NCBI GenBank assembly: GCA_001429255.1
Contig: LMJI01000001.1
Coordinates: 1,591,256 to 1,655,255, forward strand
Direction of reading: 5' to 3'
Source of the DNA: Cellulomonas sp. Root930
GTDB taxonomy: Bacteria > Actinomycetota > Actinomycetes > Actinomycetales > Cellulomonadaceae
DNA length: 64,000 nt
Part shown: piece after piece, positions 7,714 through 15,350 of the stretch
How positions within the stretch are numbered: the first letter of the stretch is position 1
Layout: each line of letters starts with the position of its first letter
Translations under genes and position numbers: made by a program
Notes under the pieces: generated by a model
Seen by the model: only the letters and a program-made list of their open reading frames with translations
Databases searched by the model: none
What the model was told of the DNA's origin: nothing

Positions 7714-10347
7714 CTATGCATAAACGCCCAGCTCGTACAGCGAGTAGCCGTACGCGGTGCCGCGGGCTGTCCCGTGCACCCGCACGTAGCGGGCCGAGCC
7801 GGCGGTGTTCAGGGTGTCGACGTTGCCGTCGCCCGCGGTGACCGTGGTCAGGGTCGACCACGCGTTCCCGTCGTTCGACGTCTCGATGCGGTAGCCCTTG
7901 CCGAACGCGGACTCCCACACCAGCTGGATCGACGAGAACGAGCGGACCGAGCCCAGGTCGACCTGGATCCACTCGTCGTCGGCCCAGTTGCTGGCCCATC
8001 GGGTGGCGTAGCTGCCGTCCGTCGCCTGGCTCGGCGTGAAGTTGCCGTTGTACGGGTCGAACGACGACGCGGTGGTGGTGCGGCCCTGGGCGATGTTGCT
8101 GCCGCCCACGGCCGGCGGGACGACGCGGAACGACTTCGTCTCGACGCCCACGTTGCCCTTGCCATCCTCGGCGAAGACGTAGACCTTCCACACACCGAGC
8201 GTCTGCGGAGCCGTCACCGCGAACGTGGTGCCGCTGCGCGTGAACGTCGCGGGGGCCAGGCCTCCGGAGTCGTTCACGTACTTGCTGTTCAGCAGCACGT
8301 TGTAGGTGATCGGGTCCCCGTTGGGGTCGCTCGCCGCCGCGGTGACGGTGAACGTCGAACCGGCGACGACGTTGCCGCTGCTGGGCACGGTCATCGAGCT
8401 GAACGTCGGGGGAGTGTTGACCCCCGCCGCCCCGGCCGAGCCGCCGTACGCCTTGGCGATCGCGTAGTACGAGAGCCGCTTGTTGTTGCCCGGCTTCACG
8501 TTGAACCAGATACCGCCGAAGTCGCCCTCGTTGCCGTAGTGGAACAGCGTGGCGCCGAGCGCGACCCCCGGGTGGGCCTTGATGCAGTCCCACGCCCGCG
8601 TGTAGCCGGCCGCGTTCTGCGCGTCGGTGCCCTGGTCGGGCACGCCGTTGGCGTCGTTCGGGACCTCCCACTCGCCGGCCGGGCCGCCTTCGGTGATGAG
8701 GTACGGCTTGGTGTAGCCGCCGGCGATCCACGTCGCCTTGGCGTCGCACACCGCGTTGTAGGCGTTCAGGCCGTAGAGGTCCAGGTCGGGCGCGCTCGCC
8801 TTGTAGTACGGCCACGCGCCGGTCCACGCGTCGGTCGACGTGACCGGGTGGGTGGGGTCGATCTGGTGGATCCGCTTGGCCGCGTCGTTGACGAACGTGG
8901 CGTAGGCGGTGCGCTGCGCCTCGAGCTCGGCGCCCGAGTAGCAGTTGCCGAGGCCGAGCAGGGACTCGTTGCCGACGTTCCACATGAGCACGCCGGGGTT
9001 GTCCTTGTAGGCGGTGACCCAGGTGACGATGTCGTTCATCGAGCTCGTCTTGTACGCGGTGTCGGTGACGTAGTTCGGGCAGCCGCCCGAGCCGGGGCCG
9101 CCGCCGGGGGCCAGCCAGAAGCCGGCGACCGTGCGCATGCCCGCGGCCGCGGCGGCGTCGAGCAGGACCTTCGATCCCGCGTCGGTGCCCCACGTCCGGA
9201 TGGTGTTGACGCCCATGGCCTTGAGGTTGGCGGCGTGCTGCGGGAAGTCGGCCGGGGCCGGTCCCCACGTCATGCCCTTGGTCACCCACGGCTGGCCGTT
9301 GACAAGCAGCGCCCAGTTCCCCTGGCTGCCCGCGACGCGGACCTTGCCGTCCGCCGGGCCGGTGGGACTGGTCGGGTCGGGGGTGGGCGTCGTCGTGCCG
9401 GTCGTGCGGACGGCGACCTCCCAGAGCGAGAAGCCGTAGCCGGTGCCCCGGGTCTGCAGGTCGAGGCGCAGGTGCCGGGCGGTGCCCGTGAGCGCGATCG
9501 ACTGCGTGCCGCCGGTGCCGTTCGTGAGCGTGGACAGGGTGGTCCACGTGGTGCCGTCGGCAGACCCCTGAACCCGGAACGTCTTGCCGTACGCGCCCTC
9601 CCAGCTGAGCGTGACGTTGCAGACCGCCTGGCTGGCGCCGAGGTCCACCTGCCACCACTGGTTGTCGGCGAACGTGCTCGCCCAGCGGGTGCCGGCGTTG
9701 CCGTCGACCGCCAGGCCGGCCGCGGTGCCGGCGCCCTGCTCGGACGACGACGCGGTCGCGGTCCTGCCCTGCGCCACGTTGGCCGTGCCGCAGGTGCCCG
9801 TCGGGGGCTGCGTCCCGCCGGGGGTGCCGTAGACCTGCACCTCCCACAGCGAGTAGCCGTAGCCGGTGGCGCGCTTGGTGCCGAGCACCTGCACGTACCG
9901 GCCGCTGCCGGTGACGTCCAGCGTCTCCTTGCCACCCTTGCCGGTGGTCGTCGAGTAGATGCTCGTCCAGGACGTCCCGTTCTCCGACGTCCGGATCTGG
10001 TACCCGGACCCGTAGGCCGCCTCCCAGGTGAGCACGACCTGGTTGACCTGCGCGGTCGCCCCCAGGTCGACGGTCAGCCACTGGGCGTCGGACGCGGTGC
10101 TCGCCCAGCGCGTGCCTGCGTTCCCGTCGACCGCGGCGGACGCCGGCGTGTAGTCGGCGTTCTCGACGGACGACGCGGTGACGGTCTTGCCCTGGGACAG
10201 CAGGACGGGCTCGGCCTGCGCGGCCACGGCGGGGATGCCGATGCCGGCGGCGACGAGCACGGCTGCGGTCAGGACGCCCAGGAGGCGCCGGCTGCGGCCG
10301 GGTGGGGGTGCGTTCCTGGTCGGGCGGTCGGTGGCGGTCGTGAACAC
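7714..10347 (-). CDS. Secreted clan GH-A glycoside hydrolase with three F5/8 type C domains
   Basis: An 877-residue secreted enzyme. I use the GTG at 10347, which has GGAGGAG 6 bases upstream and leads straight into a signal peptide (cleavage near AQA-EP); a longer frame upstream lacks these. Domain order: discoidin (about 48-175), discoidin (about 190-320), TIM-barrel catalytic domain (about 340-640), Ig/Fn3-like domain (about 645-740), discoidin (about 745-877). The barrel has MWNVGNES, where Glu is the likely acid/base, and ITEGGPAGEW, where Glu is the likely nucleophile, as in GH2/GH5-type clan GH-A retaining enzymes. The exact family and substrate are not resolved. The two palindromes between it and the divergent LacI gene suggest repression by that protein. 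Confidence 0.8.
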   Translation of the reverse strand: MFTTATDRPTRNAPPPGRSRRLLGVLTAAVLVAAGIGIPAVAAQAEPVLLSQGKTVTASSVENADYTPASAAVDGNAGTRWASTASDAQWLTVDLGATAQVNQVVLTWEAAYGSGYQIRTSENGTSWTSIYSTTTGKGGKETLDVTGSGRYVQVLGTKRATGYGYSLWEVQVYGTPGGTQPPTGTCGTANVAQGRTATASSSEQGAGTAAGLAVDGNAGTRWASTFADNQWWQVDLGASQAVCNVTLSWEGAYGKTFRVQGSADGTTWTTLSTLTNGTGGTQSIALTGTARHLRLDLQTRGTGYGFSLWEVAVRTTGTTTPTPDPTSPTGPADGKVRVAGSQGNWALLVNGQPWVTKGMTWGPAPADFPQHAANLKAMGVNTIRTWGTDAGSKVLLDAAAAAGMRTVAGFWLAPGGGPGSGGCPNYVTDTAYKTSSMNDIVTWVTAYKDNPGVLMWNVGNESLLGLGNCYSGAELEAQRTAYATFVNDAAKRIHQIDPTHPVTSTDAWTGAWPYYKASAPDLDLYGLNAYNAVCDAKATWIAGGYTKPYLITEGGPAGEWEVPNDANGVPDQGTDAQNAAGYTRAWDCIKAHPGVALGATLFHYGNEGDFGGIWFNVKPGNNKRLSYYAIAKAYGGSAGAAGVNTPPTFSSMTVPSSGNVVAGSTFTVTAAASDPNGDPITYNVLLNSKYVNDSGGLAPATFTRSGTTFAVTAPQTLGVWKVYVFAEDGKGNVGVETKSFRVVPPAVGGSNIAQGRTTTASSFDPYNGNFTPSQATDGSYATRWASNWADDEWIQVDLGSVRSFSSIQLVWESAFGKGYRIETSNDGNAWSTLTTVTAGDGNVDTLNTAGSARYVRVHGTARGTAYGYSLYELGVYA

Positions 10348-10468
10348 AGGTGTCTCCTCCGGGGCTGGCCCGGCGCGGGGGACACGAGGTGATCCGCAGT
10401 CGACCTCGTCGTCGCTCCGTGCGCAGGGCGTGCAGTTCGTCGTTGAGCTGATGCCGGTGATGCGGGTG

Positions 10469-10482
10469 GGAGAGCGCTCTAC
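10469..10482. promoter_or_regulatory. Probable LacI-family operator, upstream of the discoidin gene set
   Basis: GGAGAGCGCTCTAC contains a perfect 10-bp palindrome, AGAGCGCTCT, at 10471-10480. The central CG step is the hallmark of LacI-family operators. Confidence 0.65.
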
Positions 10483-10640
10483 CGCGACAACCGAGTTCGG
10501 GGCGGGCTCAGCGCTGGCTGGGTGGGGGTTGGGCCCGGTCTGGCTCCCGAAAAGGGACGCTATACCCGTTCTCACCCGCGCGTACAGCCCTGATGACCGG
10601 AGAAGGGTCCGCCGTGACGCCGACTACTGACCCAAATCCG

Positions 10641-10654
10641 CGAGAGCGCTCTCC
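10641..10654. promoter_or_regulatory. Probable LacI-family operator at the LacI gene's own promoter
   Basis: CGAGAGCGCTCTCC has a perfect 12-bp palindrome at 10642-10653 with the same AGAGCGCTCT core as the site at 10469. It lies just upstream of a possible -10 (TAGCCT, 10663-10668), so binding should give autoregulation. Confidence 0.65.
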
Positions 10655-10674
10655 GATCCTGGTAGCCTGCGGGC

Positions 10675-11799
10675 ATGGCAGACGACCCGGCCGACGCGCC
10701 TCCGCCTGCGCGCCTGGGCGCCGGGACGCTCGAGGCAACGCCTCCGTCGGGCACGCCGGTCGCCGGCCGCGCGTCGGGGACGGGCGCGCCCACCCTCGAG
10801 GACGTCGCCCGCGTGGCCGGCGTCTCGCGGGCCACCGTCTCGCGTGTCGTCAACGGCCAGCGCCGGGTCGCTGCCGAGATCCAGGCGGTCGTCCGCGAGG
10901 CCATCGCGACCACCGGCTACGTCCCCAACCTCGCGGCCCGCTCGCTGGTCACCCGTCGGACCGGCGCGGTGATCGTCGTCGTGTCCGGCGCGGAGGAGCA
11001 GGGGTCGCCGTCGACCATCGACTTCGCCGACCCGTTCTTCGGCCGGGTGGTCGGCGGCATGCTGCGTGCCCTGCGCCCGCACGACGTGGACCCGATCCTC
11101 ATGCTCGCGGAGACGGACTTCGACCGGTCGCGCGTGATCTCCTCGCTGCGCAACGGCAACGCCGACGGCGCCCTCGTCGTGTCCACCCGTGGCGAGGACC
11201 CGATGCCCGCCCTGCTCGTCGAGGCCGGCCTGCCCGCCGTCGTGTTCGCCCGACCCGGTCGCCCGATCCCGCTGAGCTTCGTCGACGTCGCCAACCGCGA
11301 CGGCGCCCGGCTCGCCGCCGAGCACCTGGTGGCCCGCGGGTGCCGGCACGTCGCGGCCATCTCCGGTCCGCTCGACGTGCCCTCCGCGCAGGACCGGCTC
11401 TCCGGGTTCCAGGACGCGATGGCCCGGCACGGTCAGGCGTTCGTGCCCACGGCCGGCGGCAACTTCACCTACGAGAGCGGCCTCGCGGCGATGACCGCGC
11501 TGCTCGACGGGTACGGGGACCTGGACGGGGTGTTCGCGTCCAACGACCTCATGGCGCTCGGCGCGATCGAGGCCCTGCAGGCGGCCGGTCGTCGGGTGCC
11601 CGAGGACGTGCGGGTGATCGGGTTCGACGACAGCTCGCTCGGCGCCCTGTCCCGTCCCGCGCTCACGTCCGTGCGGCAGCCGATCGAGGAGATGGCCGCG
11701 GAGATGGCCCGGATCCTGCTGGACACCATCGCGGACCCGGGGCGCCGGGTGACGTCGACGATCTTCGAGCCGACCCTCCGCATCCGCGCCAGCGCCTGA
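10675..11799 (+). CDS. LacI-family transcriptional regulator
   Basis: A 374-residue repressor. The helix-turn-helix starts near residue 41 (TLEDVARVAGVSRATVSRVVNG), after an unusually long 40-residue Pro/Ala-rich leader. The rest is a sugar-binding periplasmic-like domain, with FDDSSLGALSRPALTSVRQP near the end as in LacI/GalR proteins. TAGCCT at 10663-10668 lies only 6 bases before the ATG, so the mRNA is probably leaderless; there is no ribosome site. Two identical operator cores lie between it and the discoidin gene set. I infer that it controls that set and itself. The effector sugar is unknown. Confidence 0.88.
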   Translation: MADDPADAPPPARLGAGTLEATPPSGTPVAGRASGTGAPTLEDVARVAGVSRATVSRVVNGQRRVAAEIQAVVREAIATTGYVPNLAARSLVTRRTGAVIVVVSGAEEQGSPSTIDFADPFFGRVVGGMLRALRPHDVDPILMLAETDFDRSRVISSLRNGNADGALVVSTRGEDPMPALLVEAGLPAVVFARPGRPIPLSFVDVANRDGARLAAEHLVARGCRHVAAISGPLDVPSAQDRLSGFQDAMARHGQAFVPTAGGNFTYESGLAAMTALLDGYGDLDGVFASNDLMALGAIEALQAAGRRVPEDVRVIGFDDSSLGALSRPALTSVRQPIEEMAAEMARILLDTIADPGRRVTSTIFEPTLRIRASA

Positions 11800-11816
11800 G
11801 CCCCGCCACCTCGCAA

Positions 11817-11858
11817 CGTCCGCACTCCTGCGGGTGGGAACCCGCACGAGTGCGGACG
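11817..11858. repeat. Palindromic dispersed repeat, family 2, copy 1
   Basis: The arms CGTCCGCACTC (11817-11827) and GAGTGCGGACG (11848-11858) pair perfectly, with an inner GCGGG/CCCGC stem. The same arms recur at 11880-11921 and 24972-25013. It lies 17 bases past the LacI stop and may also serve as a terminator. Confidence 0.7.
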
Positions 11859-11879
11859 CAGCGGCTCTGAATGCGGCAA

Positions 11880-11921
11880 CGTCCGCACTCCTGCGGGGTG
11901 GGGGCCCCGGGAGTGCGGACG
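11880..11921. repeat. Palindromic dispersed repeat, family 2, copy 2
   Basis: The same 11-bp arms as copy 1 (11880-11890 and 11911-11921) with a different loop. It sits 21 bases from the stop of the minus-strand solute-binding gene, so the two copies flank a convergent junction. Confidence 0.7.
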
Positions 11922-11942
11922 GCGCCGGTGATGCGGGGTGGG

Positions 11943-13253
11943 TCAGCTGCCGATGGCCGACTCGACCTCGAGGCGGTACTGCTTGGCGGCGTCGGCCGGG
12001 GTCATCCGGCCGAACAGGACCTCCTGGTTGATGCGGCGCGTGATCTCGGCGACCTGACCGGCACCGACGGGCGGGACCGCAGGGCCGTCGACGATCTCGC
12101 CCTCGAGACCGGCGAGGAACTCGGCGGCTTGCTTGTCGGTGGCGGAGAACTTGTCCTCCACGGCGGCGCGGACGTCGGTGTTCGCCGGCAGACCGCGGTC
12201 GGACAGGATGATCTCGCCGGCGATCGGGTCGTTGAGCAGGAAGTCGATCAGCAGCGCGGACTCCTCCGGGTGCTCGGACTTGGCGGAGACGGAGTAGAAC
12301 ATGGCCGGCTTGAAGTACATGCCGGTGCGCTCCTCCTCCGACTCGCCGGGGACGCGGAGCAGCTTGAGCTCCTTGCCGGACGCGTTGGTGATCGCGGTCA
12401 GCTGGTTGGTCCAGAACCACGCCATGGCGCCCTTGCCGGTGGCGACGAGCGACAGCTCCGGTCCGCCGGCGTCGACCTCGACCGTGGTGGCGGCGTCGGG
12501 CTGGCCGCCTCCCTCCTGCAGGTCGAGCGAGTGCTGCCACCACTCGGCGATCGTCTTGTCCTCGTACCCGAGCTTGCCGTCCTCCGTGTACAGCGACTCA
12601 CCGCGCTGGCGGGCGTAGATCGAGAACCCGGGCTCGTTGAAGCCGTAGTCCTGGGCGCCGAACACGGCCTTGCCGGTCGCCGCGGAGATCTGGTCGGCGA
12701 TCTCGACGTAGTCGTCCCAGGTCCAGGTCTTGTCGTCGGGCAGCTCGACGCCGGCCGCCTCGAACGCGGTCGGGTCGGCGACGATCGCGTACGCGTTGAC
12801 GCCGGTGGCCACGCCGTAGAGGGCGTCGTCGATGGTGCCGGACTGGAGGACGCCCTCGTCGATCTTCGAGGTGTCGAGGCCCAGCTCGTTGAGGTCGGCG
12901 AGCACCCCGCGTGAGGCGTACTCGTTGAGGAACCGCTCCTCCTGCGTGATGACGTCGGGTGCGTCCCCGCCGGCGACCGCGGTGCCCAGCTTGTCGAAGT
13001 AGCTGTTCCAGTCGGTGTAGTCCGGGACCACGGTGATGTGCGGGTACTTCTCCGTGAACTTGTCGAGCACCTGCTGGGTCAGCTCGTGGCGGGTGTCGGA
13101 GCCCCACCAGGAGAAGCGGATCTCGACGGGCTCCGGCGGGCCGGACGACGTGGGCGTGGCGGCGGGCTCGTCGGACGAGCCCGCGCAGGCGGTCAGCGCG
13201 AGGGCCGCGACGGCCAGCACGGCAGCTGCGCGGAAGGACGGACGGGGTCGCAT
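11943..13253 (-). CDS. CUT1 sugar ABC transporter, solute-binding lipoprotein
   Basis: A 436-residue extracytoplasmic sugar-binding protein. The N-terminus is a lipoprotein signal with the lipobox LTAC (Cys22) followed by a Ser/Thr/Pro-rich linker. The mature part has the family-1 solute-binding pattern, with IRFSWWGSDTRHELTQQVLDKF near its start. AAGGAG stands 5 bases before the ATG. It lies downstream of two permease genes on the same strand, so the order is permease-permease-binding protein. No ATPase gene is present, as is usual for CUT1 systems that share MsiK-type ATPases. The substrate is unknown. The operators upstream of the operon point to control by the LacI-DUF6807 protein. Confidence 0.92.
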   Translation of the reverse strand: MRPRPSFRAAAVLAVAALALTACAGSSDEPAATPTSSGPPEPVEIRFSWWGSDTRHELTQQVLDKFTEKYPHITVVPDYTDWNSYFDKLGTAVAGGDAPDVITQEERFLNEYASRGVLADLNELGLDTSKIDEGVLQSGTIDDALYGVATGVNAYAIVADPTAFEAAGVELPDDKTWTWDDYVEIADQISAATGKAVFGAQDYGFNEPGFSIYARQRGESLYTEDGKLGYEDKTIAEWWQHSLDLQEGGGQPDAATTVEVDAGGPELSLVATGKGAMAWFWTNQLTAITNASGKELKLLRVPGESEEERTGMYFKPAMFYSVSAKSEHPEESALLIDFLLNDPIAGEIILSDRGLPANTDVRAAVEDKFSATDKQAAEFLAGLEGEIVDGPAVPPVGAGQVAEITRRINQEVLFGRMTPADAAKQYRLEVESAIGS

Positions 13254-13314
13254 GGTTCTCCTTGGGTGACGAGGACGACGGTGTGCTGTCTCAAGGCCGG
13301 CGGAACTAGGACTG

Positions 13315-14238
13315 CTACTTGATGCCCGTCGTCGCGATCCCCTTGACCAGGTACTTCTGGCCGAAGAGGAACGCGAGGAAGACGGGGATGAGCGAGACGA
13401 TCGACATGGCGAACATCGGGCCCCACGAGCTGGCGCCCGTGGAGTCCATGAAGGTGCGCAGTGCTACCGGAGCGGTGTACATGTCCGGCCGGATCAGGAA
13501 GATGAGCTGGCTGAAGAAGTCGTTCCACGTCCAGATGAACGTGAAGATCGCCGTGGTGGCCAGGGCGGGCAGCGACAGCGGGAGCATGATCCGCAGGTAG
13601 ATGCGGCCGTGCCCGCAGCCGTCGAGACGCGCGGCCTCGTCGAGCTCCTTGGGGATCCCGCGGAAGAACTGGACCATGAGGAAGATGAAGAACGCGTCCG
13701 TGGCCAGCAGCTTCGGCACGATGAGCGGCAGGAACGTGTTGATCCAGTCGAGCTTCGAGAACAGCACGTACTGCGGGACGATGATCACGTGGATCGGCAG
13801 CATGATCGACATGAGCATCACCGCGAACCACAGCTTGCGTCCCCGGAACTCCAGCCGGGCGAACGCGTAGGCCGCCATCGAGCAGGCCACCAGGTTCCCC
13901 AGCAGTGAGCCGAGCACGATGATCGCGGAGTTCATCAGGTACCGCCCGAAGGGGTACTGCAGCGCGTTCCAGCCCACCGAGTAGTTGGTCATGTCGATCT
14001 CGCTCGGGATGAGCGACACGTCCCGGAAGATCAGCTCGGTCGGCTTGAACGAGCTGACCAGCAGCCAGATCAGCGGGTAGAGCATCAGGACGCAGAGCGC
14101 GATGAGCCCGGCGTGCTTGAGCGCGGAGCGCCGGCGGTCCGGCCACGGGGAGCGGCGGTGCTGCACCGGGGGGACCTCGTCGGCGAGGGCCGACAGCGTG
14201 GTGGCAGTGGGCGTGGGGCGCACGTGGACCTCAGTCAT
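13315..14238 (-). CDS. CUT1 sugar ABC transporter permease (MalG-like)
   Basis: A 307-residue inner-membrane permease with about six hydrophobic segments. The ATPase-docking EAA loop is visible near residues 207-228 as DEAARLDGCGHGRIYLRIML. The C-terminus ends in YLVKGIATTGIK, typical of MalG-type subunits. Its start overlaps the end of the partner permease by 8 bases, so the two are translationally coupled. The first 30 or so residues are polar and cytoplasmic. Confidence 0.92.
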   Translation of the reverse strand: MTEVHVRPTPTATTLSALADEVPPVQHRRSPWPDRRRSALKHAGLIALCVLMLYPLIWLLVSSFKPTELIFRDVSLIPSEIDMTNYSVGWNALQYPFGRYLMNSAIIVLGSLLGNLVACSMAAYAFARLEFRGRKLWFAVMLMSIMLPIHVIIVPQYVLFSKLDWINTFLPLIVPKLLATDAFFIFLMVQFFRGIPKELDEAARLDGCGHGRIYLRIMLPLSLPALATTAIFTFIWTWNDFFSQLIFLIRPDMYTAPVALRTFMDSTGASSWGPMFAMSIVSLIPVFLAFLFGQKYLVKGIATTGIK

Positions 14239-15181
14239 CGTAGAAGACCCAGAACTTGGAGGCGAAGAAGTTGATCAGGGTCATCGCCGCGACGATGAGG
14301 ACGAGCAACCACGCCATGGCGGACGCGTACCCCATGTCGAAGGCCGTGAAACCCTTCTGGTAGAGGTAGAGCGTGTAGAACATCGTCGAGTCGGCAGGTC
14401 CGCCCGTTCCGCCGGAGACGACGAACGCCTGCGTAAAGCTCTGGAACGCCCCGATCACCTGGAGCACCAGGTTGAAGAAGATGATCGGCGTGAGCAGCGG
14501 CAGCGTGATCGAGCGGAACCTGCGCACCGCGCCGGCCCCGTCGATCGCGGCGGCCTCGTAGTACATCTCCGGGATCTGCCGCAGGCCGGCCAGGAAGATG
14601 ATCATCGGAGCGCCGAACGTCCAGATGTGCAGCAGGACGAGGGTCCAGAGCGCGGTCTCCGGGTCGGACACCCAGCCCTTGCCCTGGATGCCGAACAGCG
14701 CCAGGAACTGGTTCACCAGACCGTCGATGCCGAACACCTGCCGCCACAGGATGGCGACAGCGACGGAACCGCCGAGCAGCGAGGGCAGATAGAGGACCGA
14801 CCGGTAGAACGGCAGACCCTTCAGGCCCCGGTCGAGCATCAGCGCGAGCCCCAGAGCCGCGGCGAGCTGCAGCGGCACCGCGGTGAACACGTACGTGAAC
14901 GTGACGCGCAGCGAGTTGGCGAGCCGGGGGTCCTCGAACAGCCGCGTGTAGTTCTCGAGCCCGATCCAGGTCGGCGGCTGCAGCAGGTCGTAGTCCGTGA
15001 ACGACAGGTAGCCCGACGCGACCATCGGGCCGATGGTGATCAGGCCGAGGCCGAGGAACCAGGGCAGCAGGAAGAGCGCGGCCGCCTTCCCGTCACCGTT
15101 GCGCAGGCTGCGCCGCGAGGGCGTGCCCTTCTCGCCCCGGGCGGACCTGGCGGTCCGGCGTAGCTCCGTCACTACGGACAT
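14231..15181 (-). CDS. CUT1 sugar ABC transporter permease (MalF-like)
   Basis: A 316-residue membrane permease, first gene of the minus-strand transporter operon. The EAA loop reads YEAAAIDGAGAVRRFRSITL near residue 220. The FLLPWFLGLGLITIGPM segment is the first membrane helix of MalF/UgpA-type subunits. The ATG lies about 45 bases from the first AACCGGTT operator, and the divergent LacI-DUF6807 gene shares this control region. A basic cytoplasmic leader of about 30 residues precedes the first helix. Confidence 0.92.
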   Translation of the reverse strand: MSVVTELRRTARSARGEKGTPSRRSLRNGDGKAAALFLLPWFLGLGLITIGPMVASGYLSFTDYDLLQPPTWIGLENYTRLFEDPRLANSLRVTFTYVFTAVPLQLAAALGLALMLDRGLKGLPFYRSVLYLPSLLGGSVAVAILWRQVFGIDGLVNQFLALFGIQGKGWVSDPETALWTLVLLHIWTFGAPMIIFLAGLRQIPEMYYEAAAIDGAGAVRRFRSITLPLLTPIIFFNLVLQVIGAFQSFTQAFVVSGGTGGPADSTMFYTLYLYQKGFTAFDMGYASAMAWLLVLIVAAMTLINFFASKFWVFYDD

Positions 15182-15224
15182 GTCGTCGACACCTCACTGT
15201 GTTCGCCGTGGAGGACCCGAACGA

Positions 15225-15236
15225 GAAACCGGTTCC
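15225..15236. promoter_or_regulatory. Probable LacI-family operator (AACCGGTT core), transporter side
   Basis: GAAACCGGTTCC has a perfect 8-bp core, AACCGGTT, at 15227-15234. It is the reverse complement of the core of the second site at 15271, so two inverted copies flank the divergent start region. Confidence 0.7.
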
Positions 15237-15267
15237 TCGGCGGTACCGTAGCACCGCTTTCCGTGGG

Positions 15268-15296
15268 TTGGGAACCGGTTTCCCGTGGTGTATGTT
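15268..15296 (+). promoter_or_regulatory. Promoter of the LacI-DUF6807 gene with overlapping operator
   Basis: A -35 (TTGGGA, 15268-15273) and a -10 (TATGTT, 15291-15296) are separated by 17 bases. The operator GGAACCGGTTTCC (15271-15283) overlaps the -35 and spacer, an arrangement that would give direct autorepression. Confidence 0.65.
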
Positions 15297-15350
15297 CGGC
15301 GCGGAGCCACCCCCACCTCGGTGGCTCGAGGGTGACCGCGGGAGGCTGCA

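Larger units (their letters stand above)
10348..10674. other. Divergent intergenic region with two LacI-type operators
   Basis: This 327-base gap separates the minus-strand GH-A gene from the plus-strand LacI gene. It holds two matching palindromes (10469-10482 and 10641-10654) and no convincing small gene. It is the natural control region for both neighbours. Confidence 0.6.

Noticed and set aside
7267..10392. A 1,041-codon plus-strand open frame opposite the GH-A discoidin gene
   Set aside because: Its product is Arg/Ala/Val-rich low complexity with no domain pattern, whereas the minus strand encodes recognisable domains with a signal peptide.
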